In this document: piece after piece, positions 31,906 through 44,300 of the stretch
Layout of the letters: the number at the start of each line of letters is the position of its first letter
Numbering within the stretch: position 1 is the first letter of the stretch
DNA from: Lucinisca nassula
Lineage: Eukaryota > Mollusca > Bivalvia > Lucinida > Lucinidae
Assembly: GCA_963580285.1 (NCBI GenBank)
Contig: OY757013.1
Span: forward strand, 147,507,162 to 147,571,161
DNA length: 64,000 nucleotides
Direction: 5' to 3'
The notes under the pieces: generated by a model
The model's database searches: none
What the model was told of the DNA's origin: nothing
Seen by the model: the letters and a program-made list of their open reading frames with translations, nothing else
Made by a program: the position numbers and the translations under genes

Positions 31906-33014
31906 AAAATGTAATAATCGCATTACAAATTAACAGATGTTTAATTTACAATATATGCCCAATAAAAGTTGCAGTGTATCATTTGTCTTCAGCATACTTT
32001 ATGTCCTCCATTTTAACACAAAATGGACATTTTCGAATATCATTAATGTTATATCAATTCTGAAAATGAAAAAGTGTAATTTGAGTTTTAGTTAGGTGCA
32101 CATAAGATCAAGTTTCCGTCCGTTTGTTCGTCCGTCTATTCGTTTACGTTCACCATGGCGACAACCCTAAATGTTAACCCTAGAATTTGTGTTCAAAAAC
32201 AGTAAATGATAATTTTTTCTTATTTGTTGTGCATATACTTGAGATCATAAATGAAATGAGGTCATGTTTTTAACCTTGACCTTTTACATTGACCTTAGCT
32301 CAAACAGGCGGGACACCGCCCTCTGCAGAGCTATTTTACCTTGCGTGACATCTGAATTGTTTGAATACAGTAAACCAGTTCATAGCTAGACAACTGTTGC
32401 TGTCACTATTGTAGCTCATATTTCTAAACAACCTTCCAATTAAATCTACGCCGCATATCTTTTTTAAAGATATTTCTTGTTTCATTCAAGCTTATAGCGA
32501 CCATTATTTTTTTCACATTTTGTCTGTCTTATGGCCATTTTACAGTTATTCTAAATAAGCGTAGACATAAAACAATCATTAACCAGCACATCTCAGTATC
32601 CATTTGCTAGTTCTGCCTGCCACCCTTCAAAAAGTACTGCTTTATTCAGGGCCTATCAACCTAGCGACTGTACGATTAGCTGCAAAAGTCTAAAATAAAA
32701 CTGTACGCATAGCTGCAGCATTCAAAAAGTGAACTTGTGAAGAGTATTGACTTCATGCTATATAAACGTTGTGGTCCACCGCTATGCATGGGACATTTGG
32801 ATCATCATCGTTCTGACAAAACAAAGAAAATTGGTAAAGACAAGGGCTCTGATAGATTCAAAGTTTCTGCGATGATTAAAATAGTTCTCAAATCACCAGT
32901 CTATTTTAACAGCTGTCTAGGCAACATAAAAACACGCCTGTATAAATCTGACCCCTATGAGCCCCACTTTTATATAGTAAAACCAGGATTTACAGGGGTA
33001 AACCTTATTTTTAT
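31906..33014. other. Gene-free stretch
   Basis: A 105-codon frame at 32737-33054 has no recognisable domain and its C-terminus runs into a foldback element, so I do not call it a gene. Confidence 0.5.
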
Positions 33015-33108
33015 TATTTCTGCACTAAAAATATATATTGTTGGTAATCGTTAGAATCGCATCGACGTGTACTCTCAATCTGTATTTTGAACAGAAATAA
33101 GAAAAATA
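33015..33108. repeat. Foldback element, family B, internally deleted
   Basis: TTATTTCTGCACTAAAAATA ... GTTGGTAATCGTTAGAATCG, with the right arm reduced to GTACTCTCAATCTG, TTTGAACAGAAATAAGAAAA. Confidence 0.65.
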
Positions 33109-33298
33109 TCGGGTTTTTTTTTCATCAGAAAATTGTCATCTTTTGGTAGTTAAATTTTTCAATATCATGATTTACATAGGCGTGTTTTCGTGATGCATAG
33201 TCAGGTCATTACGGAAACACGGCCATATAATTTAAATGAACTGAAAACTTTACAACCCGAAATTGAAAAAAAAAAGAGAAAAATTCTGATATTTTGAA

Positions 33299-33404
33299 TG
33301 TTTTTCTTATTTCTGCACAAAACATAGAATATGGGTACTCTTTAAAACCGCAAGGCAAGGCGGTTCTAACGAGTATACCCACAATTTATGTTTTAAGCGG
33401 AAAT
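33299..33404. repeat. Foldback element, family B, split by a SINE
   Basis: Arms TTATTTCTGCACAAAACATA and TTTATGTTTTAAGCGGAAAT; inner GGGTACTCTTTAAAACCG and CGGTTCTAACGAGTATACCC. The right end is duplicated at 33711-33723 and continues to ~33735, beyond the SINE. Confidence 0.75.
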
Positions 33405-33710
33405 TTGTTTGTTTCTATTGGAGTTTAACGGCCAAGTCAACACTATTTAGGTCATTTTTGAGCCGGTCAGTTTACCTATCAAAACTTTCCTGGGCAGGCT
33501 TATACGTAAGCGGTTAACCAGTAAAGTGCACATTCTTTCGCCAGAAACTGACAACTGCCCTTCTTTAATCAGCGGAAGGGAGAGAATGACCGTAGAAAAG
33601 ATTTCATGATCAATCTCCACGAAAGAATGTTGCCGACCCCGGCATGAGTCGAACCCGCGACCTCCTGATCACCAGTCAGACGCGCATCCGACTGAGCCAC
33701 CGAGGCCGGC
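33405..33710 (-). mobile_element. SINE-A, full length, with 13-bp target duplication
   Basis: Flanked by TTTAAGCGGAAAT on both sides (33392-33404, 33711-33723). On the minus strand it starts GCCGGCCTCGGTGGCTCAGT (A box TGGCTCAGTCGG), then GCGGGTTCGACTCATGCC (B box), GGGGTCGGCAACATTCTTTC, and the body. It ends AGTGTTGACTTGGCCGTTAA ACTCC and a short A/C-rich tail. The tRNA head is well preserved, including acceptor halves GCCGGCC/GGTCGGC, so this is the reference copy of the family here. Confidence 0.9.
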
Positions 33711-33918
33711 TTTAAGCGGAAATACAAAAAATGTATACCTCGTTAAAACCATGGTTTTACTTTATAAAAGTGGGGTTGAAGGTGGTCAAAATTACACAGG
33801 TGTGTTTCCGTGATGTTCATTTTATGGCACGTAGGCTTGGCCTGAAGGTATTTCGTCGTATATACAATGGGCTAATATCATGACATTCGATCTGAAAAAG
33901 CATAGCTGTGAAACTCAG

Positions 33919-34094
33919 TTGAGCACGGTTATGAATGATCTGGTGAAAATAAAATCTTGGAAGGCGGACACATTAATTCTGAACTTCTAGAAGGCTTTTG
34001 ATTCGATAGCCGCCTTCCAGTTGAGCACGGTTATGAATGATCTGGTGAAAATAAAATCTTGGAAGGCGGACACATTAATTCTGAACTTCTAGAA
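33919..34094 (+). repeat. 74-bp direct duplication, 102-bp offset
   Basis: TTGAGCACGGTTATGAATGA through GAACTTCTAGAA occurs at 33919-33992 and again at 34021-34094 without visible difference, separated by 28 bp. It lies directly before the satellite region. Confidence 0.9.
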
Positions 34095-34106
34095 ATGAGC
34101 GTAAAG

Positions 34107-34364
34107 TTAGTTCCCGGTTCCCGGTTCCCGGTTCCCGATTCCAGTTCCCGGTTCCCGGTTCCCGATTCCAGTTCCCGGTTCCCGATTCCAGTTCCCGGTT
34201 CCCGATTCCAGTTCCCGGTTCCCGGTTCCCGATTCCAGTTCCCGGTTCCCGATTCCAGTTCCCGGTTCCCGATTCCAGTTCCCGGTTCCGCATTCCAGTT
34301 CCCGGTTCCCGAATCCCGGTTCCCGTATACGATGTTGTTCCCGATTCCAGTTCCCGGTTCCCGG
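34107..34364. repeat. 20-bp GTTCCCG minisatellite
   Basis: About a dozen units of GTTCCCGGTTCCCGATTCCA and shortened forms. The reverse complement (GGGAACCGGGAAC) makes up the palindromes in the satellite spacers downstream. The Gly/Arg/Glu-rich frames on the minus strand and the Pro/Val/Ser-rich ones on the plus strand are translations of this repeat. Confidence 0.9.
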
Positions 34365-34954
34365 TCGTCCGTGCCGCAGTGGCCCGGAGAAAGGGCAGTG
34401 GACACATACTGCATTAGACCACACTGCAGCTTAGCAGCGGAAGTAACGGAGACTCTCTTTAAGTGATGATCATCCGTGCCGCAGGGGCCCGCGGAGAAAG
34501 AGCAGTGGACACATACTGCATTACACCACATCATGGCTAAGCGGCGGGAGGAACGGAGACTCTCTATGATGACCATCCGTCCCGCGGTTGCCCGGCGACA
34601 GAACAGTGGACACATACTGCATTAGACTACATCGCGGCTAAATGGGGAGAGTAACGGAAACTCTCTAGAGTTGATGACTATCCGTCTCGCAGTGGCCCTT
34701 TGACATGGAAATGGACATGTACCCCTTTAGGCCAATATGCGGATAGGCTGCGGGAGTAGCGGAGAATCGCTATAGGTGATGATCAACCGTCCCGCTGTGG
34801 CCCGTCGACAAGACAGTGGACACATGTTACAATAGACCACGCTGCGTCTAAGCGGCGGGAGTAGCGGAGACTCTCTTAAGGCGATGATCATCCGTGCCGC
34901 AGTGGCCCGGAGAAAGGGCAGTGGACACATACTGCATTAGACCACACCGCGTCC

Positions 34955-35300
34955 AAGGGTTATACTTAGTTAGCTGAAGCCCGTTGAATAGCTGCTATTT
35001 TCTTTCTGTAGATTTTCTGCATATCGGTAACCGGGCTCTAGTTCCCGGTTCCGATTTAAAAAGGAACCGGGAACCAGGAACTAGTTCCCGGTTCTCGCTA
35101 GTTCCCGGTTCCCGATTTGATTTTACTATGTTAAGAGCTGCCTGCGTTAGATAGAAATGTTTTATTCAGTTATCAGCTGATAAGGAATGACATCCTTACT
35201 CACAGTTCACCCGCGCCGCAAATCTTTTAAAACCCGCGCAGCCCCGCATTGAGCGGGCGGAACAAAGCAACTAGACCGCAAGTTTGCGCGGGTTATAGGT
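34955..35300 (+). repeat. Satellite spacer, representative of about fourteen
   Basis: Spacers read GGGTTATACTGAGTTAGCTG, CAGCCCTTTGAATAGCTGCT, a G/C-rich GGGAACC palindrome block, GATTTGATTTGACTATG, TTGCCTGCGTTAGATAGAAA, GATAAGGAATGACATCCTTA, CTCACAGTTCACCCGCGCC and CGCAAGTTTGCGCGGGTTAT. Other copies start near 35899, 36916, 38278, 38878, 39487, 40389, 41310 (short), 41692 (short), 41818, 42606, 43036 (short), 43172, 44096, 45017 (partial) and 49745 (partial). Truncated copies come in tandem with full ones at 41692/41818 and 43036/43172. Confidence 0.9.
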
Positions 35301-36191
35301 CATGATCATCCGTGCCGCAGTGTGCCGGCGACAGGGCAGTGGACACATACTGCATTAGACCACACCGCGGCATAGCGGCGGGAGTAACGGAGATTCTCTA
35401 TAGGTGATGGCCATCCATGCCACGGTGGACTGGAGAAAGGGCAGTGGACACATACTGCATTACACCACATCGCGGCTAAGCGGTGTGAGTAACGGAGACT
35501 CTCTATAGGCGATGACCATCCGTCGCGCGGTAGCCCGGCGACAGGACAGTGGACACATACTGCATCAGACCACACCGCGGCTAAATGGCGAGAGTAACGG
35601 AAACTCTCTAGAGTTGATGACTATCCGTCCCGCAGCGGCCCGGTGACATGGAAATGGACATGTACTCCTTGAGACCAATATGCGGATAGGCTGCGGGAGT
35701 AGCGGAGAATCGCTATAGGTGATGATCATCCGTCCCGCTGTGGCCCGTCGACAAGACAGTGGACACATGCTACAACAGACCACGCTGCGGCTAAGCAGCG
35801 GGAGAAGCGGATACTCTCTTAAAGTGATGATTATCCGTGCCGCAGTTGCCCGGAAAAAAGGGCAGTGGAGACATACTGCATTAGACCACACCGCGTCTAA
35901 GGGCTATACTGAGTTAGCTGCAGCCCTTTGAATAGCTGCTATTGCCTTTTTATAGGTTTTATGCAAACCGGAAACCGGGAATTAGTTCCCGGTTCCCGGT
36001 TCCCGATTTAATAAGGAACCAGAAACCGGTTCCCGATTTGATTTGACTATGTTAAGAGTTGCCTGCGTTAGATAGAAATGTTTTATTAAGTTATCAGTTG
36101 ATAAGGAATGACATCCTTACTCACATTCACCCGCGCTGCAAACCTTTTGAAAAATCTCGCAGCCCCACATTGAGCGGGCGGAACTAAGCAA

Positions 36192-36540
36192 CTAGACCGC
36201 AAGTTTGCGCGGGTTATAGGTCATGATCATCCGTGCCGCAGTGGGTCGGCGACAGAGCATTGGACACATACTGCAACAGACCACACCGCAGCGGGAGTAA
36301 CGGAGACTCACTATAGGTGATGACCATCCGTGCCGCAGTGGCCCGGAGAAAGGGTAGTGGACACAAACTGCACTGCACCACATCGCGTCTGAGTGGCGGG
36401 AGAAACGGAGACTCTCTATAGGTGATGACCATCCGTGCCGCAGTGTCCCGGAGAAAGGGCAGTGGACACATATTGCATTACACCACATCGCGTCTGAGTG
36501 GCGGGAGTAACGCAGACTCTCTATAGGCGATGACCATCCG
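36192..36540 (+). repeat. Recent 1041-bp-offset duplication inside the array (partner 37233-37581)
   Basis: About 340 bp read the same in both places, including private features such as GTGGGTCGGCGACAGAGCAT and CACAAACTGCACTGCACCAC; translated frames over 258 bp are identical. Likewise ~35510-35790 recurs at ~36529-36810 with private GTCGCGCGGTAG and CCCGGTGACATGGAAATGG. Confidence 0.9.
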
Positions 36541-38348
36541 TCGCGCGGTAGCCCGGCGACAGGACAGTGGACACATACTGCATCAGACCACACCGCGGCT
36601 AAATGGCGAGAGTAACGGAAACTCTCTAGAGTTGATGACTATCCGTCCCGCAGCGGCCCGGTGACATGGAAATGGACATGTACTCCTTGAGACCAATATG
36701 CGGATAGGCTGCGGGAGTAGCGGAGAATCGCTATAGGTGATGATCATCCGTCCCGCTGTGGCCCGTCGACAAGACAGTGGACACATGCTACCACAGACCA
36801 CGCTGCGGCTAAACGGCGGGAGTAGCGGAGACTCTCTTAAGGTGATGATCATCCGTGCCGCAGTGGCCCGGAGAAAGGGCAGTGGACACATACTGCATTA
36901 GACCACACCGCATCTAAGGGTTATACTGAGTTAGCTGCAGCCCGTTGAATAGCTGCTATTTTCTTTTTGTAGGTTTACTGCAAATCGGGAACCGGAATCT
37001 AGTTCCCGGTTCCCGATTTAAAAAGGAACCGGGAACCAGGAACTAGTTCCCGGTTCCCGCTAGTTCCCGGTTCCCGATTTGATTTTACTATGTTAAGAGC
37101 TGCCTGCGTTAGATAGAAATGTTTTATAAAGTTATCAGCTGATAAGGAATGACATCCTTACTCACATTCACCCGCGCTGCAAACCTTTTGAAAAATCTCG
37201 CAGCCCCACATTGAGGGGGCGGAACTAAGCAACTAGACCGCAAGTTTGCGCGGGTTATAGGTCATGATCATCCGTGCCGCAGTGGGTCGGCGACAGAGCA
37301 TTGGACACATACTGCAACAGACCACACCGCAGCGGGAGTAACGGAGACTCACTATAGGTGATGACCATCCGTGCCGCAGTGGCCCGGAGAAAGGGTAGTG
37401 GACACAAACTGCACTGCACCACATCGCGTCTGAGTGGCGGGAGAAACGGAGACTCTCTATAGGTGATGACCATCCGTGCCGCAGTGTCCCGGAGAAAGGG
37501 CAGTGGACACATATTGCATTACACCACATCGCGTCTGAGTGGCGGGAGTAACGCAGACTCTCTATAGGTGATGACCATCCGTCCCGCGGTAGCCCGGCGA
37601 CAGGCCAGTGGACACAAACTGCATTAGACCACACCGCGACTTATTGGCGGGAGTAACGGAGATTCTCTATACGTGATGACCATCCGTGCCGCAGTGTCCC
37701 GGAGAAAGGGCAGTGGACACATTCTGCATTACACCACATCGCGTCTGAGTGGCGGGAGTAACGGAGACTCTCTATAGGTGATGACCATCCGTCCCGCGGT
37801 AGCCCGGCGACAGGACAGTGGACACAAACCGCATTAGACCACACCGCGGCTAAGCGGTGGGAGTAACGGAGATTCTCTATACGTGATGACCATCCGTGCC
37901 GCAGTGTCCCGGAGAAAGGGCAGTGGACACATACTGCATTACACCACATCGCGTCTGAGTGGCTGGAGTAACGGAGACTCTCTCATGCACGCACGCATGA
38001 CCATCCGTCCCGCAGTGGCTCGGCGACAGGGCAATAGACATGTACTCCTTTAGACAAAGCTGCGGATAGCCTGCGGGAGTAGCGGAAAATCGCTATAGGT
38101 GATGATCATCCGTCCCGCTGTGGCCCGGCGACAAGACAGTGGACACATACTACAATAGACCATGCTGCGGCTAAGCGGCGGGAGTAGCGGAGCGTCTCTT
38201 AAGGTGATGATCATCCGTGCCGCAGTGGTCAAGAGAAAGGGCAGTGGACACATACTGCATTAGACCACACCGCGGCTAAGGGTTATACTGAGTTAGCTGC
38301 AGCCCGTTGAATAGCTGCTTTTGTCTTTTTATTGGCTTTGTGCAAATC

Positions 38349-38376
38349 GGGAACCGGGAACTAGTTCCCGGTTCCC
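38349..38376. repeat. 28-bp perfect palindrome in a satellite spacer
   Basis: Half-site GGGAACCGGGAACT followed directly by its reverse complement. Identical palindromes are at 38948-38975, 38999-39026 and 43255-43282, with slightly shorter or mismatched ones in the other spacers. Confidence 0.9.
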
Positions 38377-41300
38377 GGTTCCCGATTCAATAAGGAACCG
38401 GGAACCCGGTTACCGATTTGATTTGACTATGTAAAGAGTTGTCTGCGTTAGATAGAAATGTTTTATTCAGTTATCAGTTGAAAAGGAATGCCATCCTTAC
38501 TCACGGTTCACCCGCGCCGCAAATCTTTTAAAACCCGCGCAGCCCCGCATTGAGTGGGCGGAACAAAATAACTAGACCGCAAGTTTGCGCCGGATATTGG
38601 TCATGATCATCCGTGTCGCAGTGGGCCGGCGACAGGGCTGTGGAAAAATACTGCAACAGACCACACCGCAGCGGGAGTAACGGAGACTCTCTATACGGTG
38701 ATGACCATCCCTGCCGCAGTGGCCCGGAGAAAGAGCAGTGGACAAAAACTGCATTAGACCACACCGCGGCTAAGCGGCGGGAGAAACGGAGATTCTCTAT
38801 AGGTGATGATCATCCGTACCGCAGTGGCCCGGAGATAGGGCAGTGGACACATACTGCATTAGACCAAATCGCGGCTAAGGGTTATCATTAGTTAACTGCA
38901 GCCTTTTGAATAGCTGCAATTGTCTTTTTATAGGTTTTGTGCAAATCGGGAACCGGGAACTAGTTCCCGGTTCCCGGTTCCCGATTTAATAAGGAACCGG
39001 GAACCGGGAACTAGTTCCCGGTTCCCGATTTGATTTTACTATGTAAAGAGTTGCCCGCGTTAGATAGAAATGTTTTATTGAGTTATCATTCGATAAGGAA
39101 TGACATCCTTTCTCACAGTTCACCCGCGCCGAAAATGTTTTAAAACCCGCGCAGCCCCTGCATTGAGCGGGCTGAACAAAGTAACTAGACCGCAAATTTG
39201 CGTGGGTTATAGGTCATTATCATCCGTGCCGCAGTGGGCCGGCGACAGGGCAGTGGACACATACTGCAACAGACCACACCGCAGCGGGAGTAACGGCGAC
39301 TCTCTATAGGTGATGACCATCCGTGCCGCAGTGGCCCGGAGAAAGGGCAGTGGACACAAACTGCATTAGACCACACCGCGGCTAAGCGGCGGGAGTAACG
39401 GAGATTCTCTATAGGTGATGACCATCCGTGCCGCAGTGGCCCGGAGAAAGGGAAGTGGACACATACTGCATTACACCACATTGCGGCGAAGGGTTGTCCT
39501 TAGTTAACTGCAGCCCTTTGAATAGCTGCTATTGTCTTTTAATAGGTTTTGTGCAAATTGGGAACCGGGACCCGGTTCCCGATATAATAAGGAACCGGGA
39601 ACCGGGAACTAGTTTCCGATTCCCGATTTGATTTGACTATGTAAAGAGTTGCCTGTGTTAGATAGAAATGTTTTATTCAGTTATCAGTTGATAAGGAATG
39701 ACATCCTTACTCACAGTTCACCCGCGCGGCAAATCTTCTAAACCCGCGCAGCCCCGCATTGAGCGGGCGGAACAAAGTAATTAGACCGCAAGTTGCGCGG
39801 GTAATAGGTCATGATCATCCGTGCCGCAGTGGGCCGGCGACAGGGCAGTGGACACATATTGCAACAGACCACCCCGCAGCGGGAGTAACGGAGACCCTCT
39901 ATAGGTGATGACCATCCGTACCGCAGTGGCCCAGAGAAAGGGCAAGTGACACAAACTGCATTAGACCACACCGCGGCTATACGGCGGGAGTAACAGAGAT
40001 TCTCTATAGGTGGTTGCCATCCGTGCCGCAGTGGCCCGGAGAAAGGGCAGTGGACACATACTGCATTACACCATATCGCGGCTAAACGGCGGGAGTAACG
40101 GAGACTCTATAGTTGATGACCATCCGTCCCACGGTAGCCCGGCGACAGGACAGTGGACATGTACTCCTTTAGACCAATCTGCGGATAGGCTGTGGGAGTA
40201 GCGGAGAATCGCTATATGTGATGATCATCCGTCCCGCTGTGGCCCGGCGACATGACAGTGGACACATACAATAGACCACGCTGCGGCTAAGCGGCAGAAC
40301 AAAGGCGACTCTCTTAAGGTGATCATCCGTGTCGCAGTGGCCCGGAGAAAAGGCAGTGGACACATACTGCAATATATCACACCGCGGCTAAGGGTTATAC
40401 TGAGTTCGCTGCAGCCCTTTGAATAGCTGCTATTGTCTTTTTATAGGTTTTGTGCAAATCGGGAACCGGAACCCGGTTCCCGATTCCCGATTTAATAAGG
40501 AACCGGGAACCTAAAACTAGTTCCCGGTTCCCGATTTCATTTGACAATGTAAAGAGTTGCCTGCGTTAGATAGAAATGTTTTAGTCAGTTATCAGTTGAT
40601 AAGGAATCACATCCTTACACATAGTACACCCGCGCCGTATAATCGTTTGAAACCCGCGCCGCCCCGTATTGAGAGGGCGGAACAAAGCAACTAGACCGCA
40701 AGTTTGCGCGGGTTATAGGTCATGATCATCCGTGCCGCTGTGGGCGGGCCGGCGACAGGGCAGTGGACACATACTGCAACAGACCACACCGCAACTGGAG
40801 TAACAGAGACTCTCTATATGTAATGACCATCCGTGCCTCAGTGGCCCAGAGAAAGGGCACGGGACACAAACTGCATTAGACCCCACCGCGGCTATGCGGC
40901 GGGAGTAACGGAGACTCTCTATAGGTGATGACCATCCATCCCGCGGTAGCCCGGCGACAGGACAGTGGACACATACTGCATTAGACCAAACCGCGGCTAA
41001 ACGTCGGGAGTAACGGAGACTCTCCAGAGTTGATGACCATCCGTCCCTCAGTGGCCTAGCGACAGGGCAATGGACATGTACTCCTTTAGCCCAATCTGCG
41101 GATAGGCTGCGGGAGTAGCGGAGAATCGCTATAGGTGATGATCATCCGTCCCGATGTGGCCCGGCGACTAGACAGTGGACACATACTTCAACATACCACG
41201 CTTCGGCTAAGCAGCGGGAGAAGCGGAGACTCATAAGGTGATGATCATCCGTGCTGCAGTGGCCCGGAGAAAGTGCAGTGGACACATACTGCATTAGACC

Positions 41301-44300
41301 ACATCGCGGCTAAGCGTTAGATAGAAATGTTTTATTCATTTATTATTTGAAAAGGAATCACATCCTTACTCACAGTTCACCAGCGCCGCAAATCTTTTAA
41401 AACCCGCGCAGCCCCGGATTGAGCGGACGGAACAAAGCAACGAGACCGCAAGTTTGCGCGGGTTATAGGTGATGATCATCATTGCCGCATTTGTCCGGCG
41501 ACAGGGTAGTGGACACATACTGCAACAGACCACACCGCAGCGGAAGTAACGGAGACTCTCTATAGGTGATGACCAACCGTGCCGCAGTGGCTCGTGAAAG
41601 AGCAGTGGACACAAAAGTGATGACCATCCGTGCCGCAGTAGCCCGGAGAAAAGGCAGTGGACACATACTGCATTACACCACATCGCGGCTAAGGGTTATC
41701 CTTAGTTAACTACAGCCCTTTGAATAGCTGCTATTGTCTTTTTATAGGTTTTGTGCAAATCGTGAACCGGGGACTTGTTCCCGGTGCCCGTTTCCCGATT
41801 TAATAAGGAACCGCGGCTAAGGGTTATACTGAGTTAGCTGCAGCCCTTTGAATAGCTGCTATTGTCTTTTTATAGGTTTTGTGCAAATCGGGAACCGGGA
41901 ACTAGATCCCGGTTCCCGGTTCCCGATTTAATAAGGAACCGGGAACCGGGAACTCCCGGTTCCCGATTTGATTTGACTATGTAAAGAGTTGACTGCGTTA
42001 GATAGAAATGTTTTAGTCAGTTATCAGTTGATAAGGAATGACATCCTTACTCACAGTTCACCCGCGCCGCAAATCTTTAAAAACCGGCGCAGCCCCGCAT
42101 TTAGAGGGCGGAACAAAGCAACTATACCTCTAGTTTGCACGGATTATAGGTCATGATCATCCATGCCGAAGTGGGCTGGCAACAGGGCAGTGGACGCATA
42201 CTGCAACGAGACTCTCTATAAGTGAGGACAATCCGTGCCGCAGTGGCCTGGAGAAAAGGCAGTGGACTAATACTGCATTAGACTACACCACGGCTGCGCG
42301 GCTGGAGTATCGGAGACTCACTTTAGGTGATGACCATCCGTCCCGCGGAAGACCGGCGACAGGACAGTGGACACATACTGCATCAGACCACACCGCGGCT
42401 AAGCGGGAGTAACGGAGACTCTCTAGAGTTGATGGCCATCGGTTCCGCTCTGGCCCGCCGACAGGGCAATGGACATGTTCTCCTTTAGACCAAACTGAGG
42501 ATAGGCTGCGGGAGTAGCGGGGAATCGGTAAAGGCGATGATCTCCCGTCCCGCTGTGGCCCGGAGAAATGGCAGTGGAAACATACTGCATTAGACCACAC
42601 CGCGGCTAATGGTTATACTGATTTAGCCTTTGAATAGCTGCTTTTGTCTATTTATAGGTTTTGTGCAAATCGGGAGCCGGGAACTAGTTCCCGGTTCCCG
42701 ATTTGATTTGACTATGTGAAGAGTTGTCGGCGTTAGGTAGAAATGTTTCATTAAGTTAGCAGTTGATAAGGTATGACATCCCTACTCACAGTTCACCCGC
42801 GCCACAAATCTTTTGAAACCCGCGCAGCCCCGCATTGAGTGGGCGGAACAAAGTAACTAGACCGCAAGTTTGCGCGAGTTATAGGTCATGATCATCCGTG
42901 CCGCTGTGGGTCGGCGACAGGGCAGTGGACACATACTGCAACAGAACACACCGCAGCGGGAGTAACGGAGACTCTCTATAGGAGATGACCATCCGTGCCG
43001 CAGTGGCCCGGAGAAAGGGCAGTTGACACAAACTGCATTACACCACATCGCGGCTAAGGGTTATCCTTATTTAACTGCAGCCCTTTGAATAGCTGCTATT
43101 GTCTTTTTATAGGTTTTGTGCAAATCGGGAACCGGGGACTAGTTCCCGGTGCCCGTTTCCCGATTTAATAAGGAACCGCGGCTAAGGGTTATACTGAGTT
43201 AGCTGCAGTCCTTTGAATAGCTGCTATTGTCTTTTTATAGGTTTTGTGCAAATCGGGAACCGGGAACTAGTTCCCGGTTCCCGATTTAATAAGGAACCGG
43301 GAACTGGGAACCCGTTCCCGGTTCCCGATTTGATTTGATTTGACTATGTAAAGAGTTGACTGCGTTAGATAGAAATGTTTTATTCAGTTATCAGTTGATA
43401 AGGAATGACATCCTTACTCACAGTTCACCCGCGCCGCAAATCTTTTAAAACCCGCGCAGCCCCGCATTGAGGGGGCGGAACAAAGCAACTATACCTCTAG
43501 TTTGCGCGGATAATAGATCATGATAATCCATGCCGCAACAGGGCAGTGGACGCATACTGCAACAGACCACACCACAGCGGGAGTAACGGAGACTCTCTAT
43601 AGGTGATGACCATCAGTGCCGCAGTGGCCCGGCGACAGGACAGTGGACACATACTGCATTAGACCAGACTGCGGCTAAGCGGCGGGAGTAACGGAGACTC
43701 TCTATAAGTGAGGACCATCCGTGCCGCAGTGGCCTGGAGAAAAGGCAGTGGACTAATACTGCATTAGACTACACCGCGGCTGCGCGGCGGGAGTATCGGA
43801 GACTCTCTTTAGGCGATGACCATCCGTCCCGCGGACGACCGGCGACAGGACAGTGGACACATACTGCATTAGACCACACCGCGGCTAAACGGCGGGAGTA
43901 ACGGAGACTCTCTAGAGTTGATGACCATCCGTTCCGCAATGGCCCGGTGACAGGGCAATGGACATGTTTTCCTTTAGACCAAACTGAGGATAGGCTGCGG
44001 GAGTAGCGGAGAATCGGTAAAGGCGATGATCATCCGTCCCGCTGTGGCCCGGAGAAAGGGCAGTGGACACATACTGCATTAGACCACACCGCGGCTAATT
44101 GTTATACTGAGTTAGCCGCAGCCCTTTGAATACTTCCCGGTTCCCGATTTGATTTGACTATATGAAGAGTTGTCTGCGTTAGGTAGAAATGTTTCATTAA
44201 GTTAGCAGTTGATAAGGTATGACATCCTTACTCACAGTTCACCCGCGCTGCAAATCTGTTGAAACCCGCGCAGCCCCGCATTGAGTGGGCGGAACAAAGT

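Noticed and set aside
32737..33054. 105-codon ORF as a host gene
   Set aside because: No domain, no splice context, and it ends inside a foldback element.
33632..33710. A functional tRNA gene on the minus strand
   Set aside because: Promoter boxes are good, but the sequence continues into a SINE body and tail framed by a target duplication.
34031..34615. 194-codon minus-strand ORF rich in Gly, Arg and Glu
   Set aside because: It translates the GTTCCCG minisatellite and satellite units; overlapping frames on both strands are equally open.
35221..35297. Structured RNA in the satellite spacers (outer stem AACCCGCGCA/TGCGCGGGTT, inner CCCGC/GCGGG)
   Set aside because: In other spacers (e.g. 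~36160, 42810, 41390) one arm changes without compensation, so there is no sign of selection on pairing.
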